From Monocercomonoides exilis (taxonomy: Eukaryota; Preaxostyla; Oxymonadida; Polymastigidae), in NCBI GenBank assembly GCA_001643675.2, contig LSRY02000024.1:436001-500000 (forward strand): 64,000 bases of DNA. Direction: 5' to 3'. The translations under genes were made by a program, and so were the position numbers. The notes below the pieces were generated by a model, which was not told where the DNA came from, did no database searches, and saw only the letters and a program-made list of their open reading frames with translations. Shown here piece after piece: positions 49,599-60,300 of this stretch (the stretch's first letter is position 1; each line of letters opens with the position of its first letter).

Positions 49599-52500
49599 AT
49601 GAACGACAAAGTTGTGTACATCATCGCTGGGTGCGCAGCGGGCGGGGCTCTTGTTGCACTTGTTGTTGGAATTTCGATATTCTGCTGCTGCAGACAGCGG
49701 AAGCTGAAAAAACATCGAGACACATCAGAAGGCAGCAACGAAAACGGAGTATCGCCGTGGGAGCTGAGGGAGCAGGAAATCCGAAAGCAAATGGCATCGC
49801 TGGAGGAGCAGAAAAATTTCGATGGCGATTGCTCTGCGCAGTCGGCAGCGAATGCTGAGCAAAGGAAAGGCCCTCCTCCCGAAGGAATCCGGGGAAGCGA
49901 ATTCGATTATGATGCAAGTGGAACAGCTGGCGAGTTGCAGGCACCGACTCGCGAAGAGAAAGGGATTTGTGTTTGTTCAATTCTGGACAACGCCGGGTGC
50001 GGGGGCGAGCAAGTGCAGCACCCTGTCGTTACACAAAGGCGAGTTTTCCCGTTGGTGATGATGAGCGTCAGCAAGTTCCTGAAAGGGAGAAGTTGCCAGC
50101 CATCAGTTAACAGACATTTTGTTGAAGCGAAAAGCGAATTTCTGGGAGAAGGCTGTTCAGGGAGTGGCAGGAGCGCAGCTTCCTTCAGCTTGAAGAGCAT
50201 AAACGAGCCAGTAATTTGCAGGGCACCATATTCGATTTCTTGGGAGGCGAAAGAGGCGCTGGCCAGCTGTGTGTCTGTGCATCGCTTGATTCACAACTGG
50301 AGTGCAGTTCAGCGCGAGCAGAGCTGGCTTCGGGAAAGAGCACTTCACACGAGCGGTTGCGACAGTGAGGCGAGTGGTGAGAGTGCGAGGAAGAAGGGTT
50401 TCGCAGATGAGAGCAAAGAAACAAGGATGCATGAAAATGTTTGCTTGGCAAACGAAGAAGAGGGAGAAGGCAAAAGTGCTCGATTTAGCTCTGGAATGAA
50501 AGAAAAAGAAGAAGAGGATGAAGAAAGAGATGAAAGCGAAGAAAGCGAAGAAGAAGACGAGGAGGAAGATTCATTTAAGCCGAATGTGGATGTGGCTCAG
50601 GTGGCGTATGGGCTGATTGATGGGCTGCGATTTATTCTGTCAACGATTTTCAGAGAAAGAGAAGAGATGGCACTGCAATTGCTGTGCAGCTCTGGTGAAT
50701 CGTCTCATTCATCATCATCTTCTTCATCTTCTTCTGTCTCAGCAGCATCGTTGAGGGTGTCTGCTGTGAATGAGGATGTGGAGAAGCTGCTGCTGATGCT
50801 GGTGCTTCGGCTGACTCCGCATTCGGTGTTTGTTTTGGCTGACGGCACAGCTGCAATCGACTGCGAATCGATATTTGCCCCTCTTTTGGTTTCGTCTGCC
50901 TCGCCATTGCCTTCTTCTGAGGAAGAGGAGAAGGCAGAAAAGGAGGCAGAAAATGCAATAGAAGCAAAAGAACAGCCAACACCGTCTGCAGCAGAAGAAA
51001 CAAAGAAGCATCCATCAATTTATTCTGTTGTGAAGGCGAGCTGCCAACTGATGAAGAAGAACACAGACACAAAGGAGAAGGAGAAGGAGAAAGAAGAAAT
51101 AGAAAAAGAAGCAGAAGAAGAGATGATTGAAGAAGAAGGTGATGGAAGGTGTGTTTTGGTGGAAGGGGAAGCAGAAGAGAAGGAAAGCAAAACAAACTCC
51201 ACAGAAGAAACAGAGAAAGAGAAAGAGAAGGAGAACGAGAAAGTGAGAAAGATGACATGCATTTTGAAGACAGCAGTGCTTCTGCAGAAAAGAAAGAAAA
51301 AAGACGATCGGTCAGATTCTGCGGCAGAGCACAAAACACCAGAAGATGAAAATACTCCGACTATTCGACCACCATCTTCATCATTTTCTTCTTCTTCGTT
51401 TGCGCTCAGAGCTATTTCGTTTTCTCCTTCGCCTTCTTTTTCGTTTGCATCTGCCGCAGAAGCAGACATCGGATTGGAGGCGTTCCGCTATGCAGCGCCT
51501 GAAACACGGGACCCGACATACACTCCGTCGAATGTTCTGGTGAGAGAGGAAGAGGAAGAGGAGAGAGGAGATGAGGCTGAGGAGGATCACAGCAATGCCT
51601 CTCCATCGGCACAAGCACACAACCAAAAGCAGACGCACACGTTTTGTGTGTCGTCGACGGCAGCAGCAGCGTCGGTGGTGTATTCGGCAGGGCTGGTGGT
51701 GTGGGAGATGCTGACAGGGGAAGTGCCGTTCAGCCGGGGGAATGCGCTGGAAGCAGCAGAAATGGCGCGAAAGGGGCAGACGCTGGAGGCAGTGGGGATG
51801 GAAGGGGTGCGGGCGATGGAGAAGGTGCTGGGGGTGGATGGGGCATGGATGGAGGAGAGGCGAAGAAGAAGAAAAAGAAGAGAAGGAAGAAGAAGGAGAA
51901 GAAAAGAAGTGGTATCTTCAGAAGAAACAGCACACCAAAAGAAGACGAATGAGGCGCATCCAAAAGAAGAAGGCGGGTTTTGGGAGCAGTTTGTGAGGAG
52001 GTGTTTGAGAGAAGATCCGAGAGAAAGACCGAAAATGGAGGAGTTGCTGGAGGAGGCGGCAGAAGTGATGGAAGAGATGAAGAGGAGGAAGAGGAGGAAA
52101 GAGAGGAGGAGAAGGAAGAAGAAGGGAATAAAGGAGAAGAGAGAAGAAGAAGAAACGAAAAAGGGAAAGAAAAAGGGAGAGGCACAAATAATTCCGCAGT
52201 TGACAGGTGTGCAATTATCATCAGAGAACAGGGCTTGTTCATCAGATGCGATTTCGTTTGTCGGCAATCCTCTTTCTTCTTCTCCACTTTCTTCATCATC
52301 ATCTTCTCCTTCTCCTTCTTCTCTGCAAATTTCTATTCAAGCTCCGCTGAATGATTGTCGTGGCACACTTCCAATGGAGCCTCTACAATCTTCCTTTTCT
52401 TCTTTGCCTTCGCTTTCCCTTGCCACTCAAGCCACTTTCGTTCCAGCCGCGTCTTCTGTTCCTCCGTTCATTCAGCACTCGAATCCAGTTCTGTCTCAGC

Positions 52501-53378
52501 CAGTTCAGCCAGTTCAGCCAGTTCAGTCAGTTCAGCAGGCACCTCCAATCCAAGTGAATGAGCCAAATGCTCTGAGTGCCCGGTGGAATAGGGTGCCTCC
52601 TGCTGCCTCTTCTGTCTGTGGTGTAGCAGGGCCGTTTCAGCTGGGTGTGGAGAGACAGCGTGTGAGTTGGATGGGAGCAGCAAGTGAGTGCCAGATGAGG
52701 ATGCAGCAGCTGGCAGGGATGATTATGAGCGTGCAGGAGGAGCTGGATGACGACGAGGAAGAGGAAGAGGAGGAAAGGGAGAGAGAAAGAGAGAGGAGAA
52801 AAAAGGAGCAAAAAGAGAAAGAGAAAGAAAAAGAAAAAAAGAAAGAGAAATGGAGTTTGTTTGGGAGGAAGAAAGGGGAGGAAAAGGAAGAAAAAGAAAA
52901 GACAGAAGAAGAGAAAGCGAAAAGAGAGAAAGCGATGAGGCGGAAGGCGTGGCGGGAGAATCGGCTGCTTGTGCAGCAGCAGCTTCGGCAGGAGATGGCG
53001 AAGGAGCAGGCGAAGATGCGCTGGCTATCGATACAAAGAAGGATTGCATTTGGGATGAACAATGTTGGAGGAACTGAAGAAAGAGAAAGAGAAAGAGAAA
53101 GAGGGAAGGAAAACGAAGCAAGAATTGGAGAACCAACGGAGAAGAGGAAAAATGCAGGAGACGAAGCCTCAAATGCACAAAGAATGAAGACAGAGGAGCC
53201 ATTGCGGAGGAAGCAGATGATGTCTTCTTTGCCAACAGTTGGCGAAGCAGAGCTTGCAGACGAGAGCGCTTCGAGGCCTTTTGCTCCAGCGACTGTTCCG
53301 TGCACACAGGCTGTGGATGTTCCGTTGTCGTTTCTGGCTGCAATTTCATCTGGAAAGCAGTTGAAGGGTGCCAAATGA
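49599..53378 (+). CDS. Membrane-anchored pseudokinase without ectodomain (single exon, 1,259 aa)
   Basis: Starts MNDK and immediately enters a hydrophobic segment (residues ~5-31) ending CCCRQRKLKK, so the bulk should be cytoplasmic. The kinase fold is stretched and degenerate. Around residues 400-420, LTPHSVFVLADG stands where a catalytic loop would be, without HRD or DFG. An APE-like YAAPE is near 630, VYSAGLVVWEMLTGEVPFS at ~693-712, and CLREDPRERP at ~802-811. Poly-Glu/Lys/Arg and Ser inserts interrupt the lobes. The C-terminal third has a QPVQPVQPV nonamer-encoded repeat and basic coiled-coil-like stretches. The C-lobe resembles that of the beta-helix receptor at 54336-64000, so it looks like an intracellular half of that family. 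The DNA is richer in G+C than its neighbours. ATP binding is doubtful. Confidence 0.75.
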   Translation: MNDKVVYIIAGCAAGGALVALVVGISIFCCCRQRKLKKHRDTSEGSNENGVSPWELREQEIRKQMASLEEQKNFDGDCSAQSAANAEQRKGPPPEGIRGSEFDYDASGTAGELQAPTREEKGICVCSILDNAGCGGEQVQHPVVTQRRVFPLVMMSVSKFLKGRSCQPSVNRHFVEAKSEFLGEGCSGSGRSAASFSLKSINEPVICRAPYSISWEAKEALASCVSVHRLIHNWSAVQREQSWLRERALHTSGCDSEASGESARKKGFADESKETRMHENVCLANEEEGEGKSARFSSGMKEKEEEDEERDESEESEEEDEEEDSFKPNVDVAQVAYGLIDGLRFILSTIFREREEMALQLLCSSGESSHSSSSSSSSSVSAASLRVSAVNEDVEKLLLMLVLRLTPHSVFVLADGTAAIDCESIFAPLLVSSASPLPSSEEEEKAEKEAENAIEAKEQPTPSAAEETKKHPSIYSVVKASCQLMKKNTDTKEKEKEKEEIEKEAEEEMIEEEGDGRCVLVEGEAEEKESKTNSTEETEKEKEKENEKVRKMTCILKTAVLLQKRKKKDDRSDSAAEHKTPEDENTPTIRPPSSSFSSSSFALRAISFSPSPSFSFASAAEADIGLEAFRYAAPETRDPTYTPSNVLVREEEEEERGDEAEEDHSNASPSAQAHNQKQTHTFCVSSTAAAASVVYSAGLVVWEMLTGEVPFSRGNALEAAEMARKGQTLEAVGMEGVRAMEKVLGVDGAWMEERRRRRKRREGRRRRRKEVVSSEETAHQKKTNEAHPKEEGGFWEQFVRRCLREDPRERPKMEELLEEAAEVMEEMKRRKRRKERRRRKKKGIKEKREEEETKKGKKKGEAQIIPQLTGVQLSSENRACSSDAISFVGNPLSSSPLSSSSSSPSPSSLQISIQAPLNDCRGTLPMEPLQSSFSSLPSLSLATQATFVPAASSVPPFIQHSNPVLSQPVQPVQPVQSVQQAPPIQVNEPNALSARWNRVPPAASSVCGVAGPFQLGVERQRVSWMGAASECQMRMQQLAGMIMSVQEELDDDEEEEEEERERERERRKKEQKEKEKEKEKKKEKWSLFGRKKGEEKEEKEKTEEEKAKREKAMRRKAWRENRLLVQQQLRQEMAKEQAKMRWLSIQRRIAFGMNNVGGTEERERERERGKENEARIGEPTEKRKNAGDEASNAQRMKTEEPLRRKQMMSSLPTVGEAELADESASRPFAPATVPCTQAVDVPLSFLAAISSGKQLKGAK

Positions 53379-53509
53379 TCGATTTTCTGCGTGTTTTGAA
53401 ATATGCTATTTTTTTTTGTTGAATGGATGAATTTTGATTTTTTGATATTTTGATATTTTGATATTTTGATATTTTGTATTTCATTGAGATCCTGTGGATT
53501 TCGAATGTT
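53379..53509. other. Short spacer with a TGATATTT repeat
   Basis: AT-rich 131 bp between the pseudokinase stop and the small minus-strand frame. It includes an 8-bp tandem repeat. Confidence 0.5.
53441..53476. repeat. (TTTTGATA)n octamer repeat
   Basis: Four to five tandem copies of an 8-bp unit downstream of the pseudokinase gene. Confidence 0.85.
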
Positions 53510-53704
53510 TCAATAACAATTTTTATTTATTTCTTGCAAATTAACTTGTTTCTTTTTTTCCCTCAATTCCATCAAAGTCATCATTTTTTCTTTTTCAATT
53601 TTGCTGTTCAGCCACAATAGGAAATAATCACATCTAATATTATCAACTTCAGTTTTAATCAAATATTTCTGTGTGGGAGCATTTTTTGAACTTCTTTCAT
53701 TCAT
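53510..53704 (-). CDS. Possible small protein, 64 aa
   Basis: ATG 53704 to TGA 53510. The composition is balanced and protein-like, with no low-complexity run. An N-terminal polar segment is followed by VDNIRCDYFLLWLNSKIEK and a basic, probably coiled-coil helix (LMELREKKKQVNLQEI). Small subunits of kinetochore or microtubule complexes can look like this, but no family is assigned. No intron is needed; it could also be an exon of a longer gene. Confidence 0.4.
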   Translation of the reverse strand: MNERSSKNAPTQKYLIKTEVDNIRCDYFLLWLNSKIEKEKMMTLMELREKKKQVNLQEINKNCY

Positions 53705-54335
53705 TTTTAATTGTGAGTAACTGCAAGGCTCAAAAGAATATCTTCACTTAATTCATTTCATGTGCATGCTTTTCAATGAAAAATTTTTGTTCACAATTCC
53801 AAAAAACCTGTTGATTGGACAATTTGAAATGTCGAACATCCAAATAAAATAAAATAAAACTTAGAAATAAAAATAGAAAATTTATGGGAAAAAAATATGA
53901 GAATAAATTATCTCATCAGATAATCTGGCTGAAGTACAAACAAATAAAATGAAGTGAAAAGAAAGAAAAAGAAAAAGAGATGAAAATGGAAACACAATAA
54001 AAATTAATTCCGAAGTGTTGTGAAATGAGAATCATCCATGCTGCATTGAATGTGAAAATCTGTCATTCAGCAATACATAAACATTTTCGCACACAGATAT
54101 GTTATTAAAGCAACCATAGAGTTCGTGATCGATTATTATTCAATGCTTCATATATAATTTTTGAAATATCAATCGCACAATTCGAGTAAAGTGCACCTTT
54201 TGCACATATTGCACCTATTGCACCTATTGCACCTATTGCACCAAATATCAAGCAACACAATTTTGCAATAAAATATTTAAGGGTGAAATGTTATTTATTC
54301 GGGTACATTTTTTTTGTGATATTTTTCACTCAGCT
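53705..54335. other. Intergenic, AT-rich
   Basis: No exon seen. It holds a TTGCACCTAT tandem repeat (54201-54243) about 95 bp downstream of the beta-helix gene's stop codon. Confidence 0.5.
54201..54243. repeat. (TTGCACCTAT)n decamer repeat
   Basis: Four near-perfect tandem 10-bp units, preceded by degenerate GTGCACCTTT and TTGCACATAT copies. Confidence 0.85.
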
Positions 54336-57300
54336 TCATCCTTCATTTATCATTTTCTTTATCGATTTCTTCACTTCTGCCAAAGTGGGTCTGCCATCTG
54401 GCTCGTCTCCCCACATCTTCTCCATCAGCTCAACCAGATCTTCTCCTTCGATTCCTTCTGTCAGCGGTCGCACCCCATCTCTCATCATCTCTTGTGCTTC
54501 TTCTGCATCACACTCGCTCAAAGGCACTTCCCCGGTTGTCATTTCATGCAGAATCAGTCCAAGTGAAAAAACAACTGCTTTTTCGATTCCATCATCTTCA
54601 TTTCCCGCTTCTGGTGCACTCCATCGCTTCATTTCTTCCTTCTCCTTTTCATCCTCTAATTCTTCAGTCAATAGGTATATTTCGTTATTTCCTTCCTCAA
54701 CAAAGATTGTATATGGACACAGCTGCCTCCCCATCATCTCAATCCTTTCGTCTCCGACTGAAATCAAATGCTCAAACAGCTCTGCCACTGCCAAAACCAC
54801 TTCCTTCCCATCAATAACATTCATAGCTCTTGTCCCCAATGTGAAATCCCCCTCAACCGAATGAATCACCGAGTACAATGTTTTCAGGTTCTTTTTCTCC
54901 TTCTCTCGGAATGGCTTCTTTGCTGAGATCACATTCAATGAATGCGATTGAGATACCAAGGAAACAGAATCATTCTCGGGAAATGGCAACGGAGCTTCCA
55001 GATCAGGCAAATCATTCTCATTCAGCTCTCCATCAGTCATTGATGGAGGCTCTGGAAGATCATCTTCATCGTTGTCAATCAGAAGTGGAATTTGGCTTGT
55101 CATTCCCTCCAGCAGTGTGGATGGCATTTCACTCATCTCAAAGCTCCCTCCATTCCCTTCACTTCTTCTCCTCTCAATCTTCTGCATTATCTCCTCATTT
55201 TCCATTCTCTCTTTTTTAACATTCCTTTCTGATTCTCTCAGTTTCTTTCTCAAAAGCACAACAATAAATGAAAAGCCAATCAGAACAATCAAAAGCAACA
55301 CACCCAACACAACAATCACAATCAAGCTCCATTCATTGTTCGTCCCTCCTTTGTTGATATCGTCTCCTTCTTCATCGATGTTGTCATCTCCTTTTGATTG
55401 TGATTCACTCTTGTTTATCACCACAAATCCATTCGAACATGATGATTTCTCTTTTCCAAATAGAATGCACACACTCACTTCTGTTTTCTTCTCCATCTCT
55501 TCCAACACTTCAGATGAGATAACTGAATGCACCTCGCTCTCTGATATATATCCGTCTTCTGCAATGTTGTTTGTGTGAGAAAGTTCGACATCTCCATCCT
55601 TCATGCTTATCTTCACTGACAGATTGCATGGAAGAAGCAGCTTCCCATGAATGATCAGTTCCATTTCTCCTGTTGACTGTGTTGTTTTCTTCACTTCTTC
55701 CAATACAGGAATAAAGAATGATGATGTTCTTTCTGATGCTATCCCTCCCAATTGACATCCCTCATCCAAAATCCACAATGATGTGTTTGGCAAAACTCCA
55801 TCTCCTCCTTTCAAACTCATCATATTCAATGTTCCAAAATCTGAACATATGATATTTCTTCTCAATGATGGATATCCTTCAATTGATGGATAATTGTTCT
55901 CAAATAACCCCATCTCAATAATCACATTTCCTCCACTCATTGTTATTCCACCATCTGGTGAATTCGATATTGTTGTGTCTTTCATCACCACAGAACTCTT
56001 CACAATATCCACAAGAGATCCTTCCCATCTGCACATCTCTTCTTCTAAATTCAAATATTGCTCGTTTCTTTCCTTTGAATTCCCATCAAATACGCAACTG
56101 TCCATTTTCACATCCAAACAATTCTCCAATTTCATCAATTTCCCTTTTATGGTCTTTGAACTTGTTTTCTCCATTGTGCAATTTGTCAACTGAATTGTCT
56201 TTTTCATTGTCAAGCAAGATATCAATGATTCTTCATTTCCTTCAACTGAGATATTTTCTGTATTGAAATCTTTGATTGTTAATTGCCCGTATTCATTAAT
56301 ATCGATCAGAGAAGTTTTAATTGTAGAATTGCAAATTGATAATAAATAAATCACTGATGGAAGTGGCGATGAGAGAAATAATGCAGATTCATGAAGAATG
56401 AGATTTGATATTGCGCATCCGTCAAGTTGTAATTCTCCTTTTTCCATATTAATTATATGAATGGGAATGTTTGAAAAACCTGCATTAACTCCTTCCGTTG
56501 ATTGTTTTGAAGCGAATGAACAATTTATTATCTCAAGAATTCCTCCCTCTGGTGATATTAATGATTCATGTTGAGAAATGAAATTCGAATCAAATACAAA
56601 GTTCACTCTCAGAAATGAGACTGTTCCATTTGTTGTTACCAAGGTCTCTTTTGTTTTTTCAATCTCTGATTTCACTTCAACTTTGCACATCTCTCTGCTC
56701 TTCGAACTCAAACTCATTTCCTTCAAATCCAATTCTCCTTCAATCACGCTCTCTTTAACAATGAACATTTGACTTATGAAATCTGATGTTAAGTGCATCA
56801 GTCCATGATCAATCGAATGGCATGGAAGTGCGTTTGTTCCACATTGTCTGCCATCCGATCCATTCACACTGCTCACAATGACCGTGTCATTCTGATGGAT
56901 AGTTATAAAACCAATCAGATTCGTATCTTCTTTGTGTTCACAGCTATCAATTCCATAGATTGCATTAATTAGAGAATAATGATTCTCTCGAAGATCAAAC
57001 TGAAATTGACTTTCATTGATCTGCAATGTGATGTTAAAACATTCAATAAAAATATCGTTTCCAACGCTTGCTGTGTTTGAACTGAACTTCATTCCAACAA
57101 ATGTGAAATTCAAATCACCTGCTTCCTTTGTTGCCAAATACACCCCTCCTCCTTTTCCATTGGTGCAACTGCAATGGCTGATTGTTGAGTCAACCATCTT
57201 CATTGATCCAGATGTTCCCAATATGAAGAATATTGCCCCTCCTTTTTCACCCAATTCTGCTTTATCTTCTATAATGCTGCTCTCATTCACAACCAAACAA

Positions 57301-60300
57301 ATCTTATTCTCACTCTTTGATTCCAAAACGCTTGGTCCACTGCCACTTCTCTTCACTTCTGAAAATGATGATTTGTCAATCTTTATATTTGCTCCTTCTT
57401 TAATTTCTCCATTTGTTTTCAACCTTGATTCATATCCTTTGATCAGAAGAAGACATCCTCTGCTTTCATTTAACGAATCCACTCGAACATTCACAAAATG
57501 ACAAGTAATTCCAGAATCATGAATAACAAAAATGCTGTTTCCAACATTGCACGATTCAATCGACAAATCATTCACTTCCACACTTCCTCCAATCGCATCC
57601 ACAAATTCACAATCAAATCCATTATTAACTCCAGCCTCTGAATGGAATGAACATCCAGTAATCACCAATTCTCCATTTTTGTTGGAAATAATTGTTTTGG
57701 CTGAATTGTCAAATCCAGATGTCAGTTGCAGTTGGATATTTGTCAATTCAAGATGGTCATCATTTTCCATGAAATATTCCAGTTGACTTCCAATTGCCTT
57801 TTCAAAATTCAATATTGATTTCACATTCTCTTCTCCCATCTTCGCATCCTTTTTGATCTGATAATTGGACACATTGAATGAATCTCGAATAATTGTTGAT
57901 CCTTCAATCTGAATTGTTTTCTTTCCAATTTCCTTTTTCATGTTTTTCATCCCTTTCCACATCGTTTGGCATGGTTCTTCTTCACTTCCACATCTTGCAA
58001 CATCAAATCCTTCTGATGAAATAAATATCTCAATTGAGCTGTATGGAATGAGGAACATGAACAAATCCTTTTCTTGATGAAAGTTGTCACTTCCTACAAA
58101 TAAATTGTCATCATCTTTCATTGATAAGTAATAAAATTTGAAAGAATCGTTTGTTACAGAAGAATTCAAATTCTTTCCCAATATGAACACATTCTTCCCT
58201 GTTGCTGCATTGTTGTTCTCAAAAGTGACACCAACATCAAAAAGAAATGGCTTTTCACTCAAGCAATTTTGACAATCCAAATACAGAAATCCTCCTTTTC
58301 CATTGCTTGATGAAAGCGAACAAAATGAAGCATTTGTTGACTTTATTTCCAGTTTTTCATTCCCTTGCAATGTCACTTTTGCAACACCTCCTTCTTCACC
58401 GCTTCCAGTGTTCATAATGTTTGAAAAGTTGTTGCTTTCAAATAAAACAGAAGAAGTCATCACCAGTGGAGATTTGACAAATGAACAATCTGTCAGACTG
58501 CATCCCTTCAATGTGCAACTTCCAGTGGTTGTTGTTATCAACGAATATTGAATGGTCGTTGATGATCGAATCTCAAATAAACAGCTTTCGAGTTGAAGAA
58601 CCCCACTCGATGAGATCAAAGAATTCATATTTGGCTCAAATTGACTTGAAATCTGCAGCTTCAAAGATAACAAGCTGAGTGATGCTGTTGATGAAATAAC
58701 AGATAAAGTCGATGCAGGATTCCCTTTGATTGTCCCTTCAAAATGAATTGGCTTGTGTTTGGTTTCATCTCCTTCATTCACACACCCATCAATCGAAAGT
58801 GCATCTGTGAATGAATAAATATCTTCAAATGTCCCTTCATCCCTCACTTTCACTTTCCTTTCTCCTTCTGTCTCACTTCTGTCAATGTGACTTATTCCAC
58901 TCCACATCGATTCACACGGATATCCATCGCTCCCACATCCCAATGCGTCATACCCCTCCCTCGACACACACACCTCTATTCTCTTCATTTCAACAAGAAA
59001 CAACCCAAGATCAACACTCTCCACAAAATGCTCTCTGTCAATCCCTTTCATATCAACTGCCTGACCTTCTCCTTCTCCATTTTCATATTTGTATTCAAAT
59101 CCAAACCTCTCCTTCGTCACTGTTTCATTCAGTTTCTTGCACAAAATGAACAAATCCCTTCCCTCAGCAGCAGCATTCTCTTTGAATGTCAATGTTGTCA
59201 AAGCAAAGTTATTCACACAATTGTCACTCAAATCCAGATATATTCCTCCTCCTCTTCCTCCATTTCCATTTGCCAAGCATCTCAATATGGATGATGATCC
59301 CATTTCAAGCAAATCATTCAGGTTCATTTCGCTCTTCACACACCCTCCTCTCACACTTTCTGTCTTGATATCCTCAAATCTGCTTTCTCCATCAACTCTC
59401 AAGCTCGATCCTCCATTCGATGTTATCAGCGATCCTGCTCCCACAACACACCCCAATGCTGTCATGTTCCTCAATGTAACTTCTGATCCACCATTCCCCA
59501 CAATCACTCCTCCTCCACTGGTTTCGACCCCATCCAATGAACAGTTCTCAAATATCACATTCCCTCCTCCAAATCTTGCAATTCCACATCCTTCAAATCT
59601 CATCCCATTCATTTCTGTTCTCTCTATTCGAATTGCCCCTCCATTCCCAATCACTATCCACTTCCAACATTCATTCACATTTGGATTCCCTTCTCCTCCT
59701 GAAAACAAGCAATCCAAAATGAAGCATTCCCCAATCCTCACTTCCACAATCGATTCATCACCAATTGCACTTGCAGAGGAAGAACATGGAAGCGAAATCT
59801 GAAGGAGTGACAATGTCAAATGTGTTTGCCCATCTCCTTCTGTCAATTCAAATTTCCCTCCCTCTTCAACAACCAATTCTCTTGTTTCTTCATTCCCTTT
59901 GATTGTCAGTCCTTTCCCATCTCTGTTTATCGTCTTTCTCACTGAAGCAGCACCAACAAGCATAATGCTCTCTATATCATCCTTCAACCGATCAAACCCA
60001 ATATCAACAGACGAGCAAGGATTTTCTTTCGCTCCACAACTTGATAATCCGTTTCCAGAATTGCTCACAAACAAATCCGTTCCCAATCTTGGAAACAGAT
60101 AATTGATCAATGAGTCTTCTTTTCTTGGTTCAGATGACTCAAGCACCCACATCTTATTTTCTGCTGTGACTCTTGTGGCTGTCCCTTCCCACAACTCTGG
60201 AAAAAGCATCGTCCATGGTGATCCACACACCAAATACACATCTTCTCCCTTTTCTGCAACATTGTTCGCGAAATCATCATTCTTCATAGAGTATTCAATA

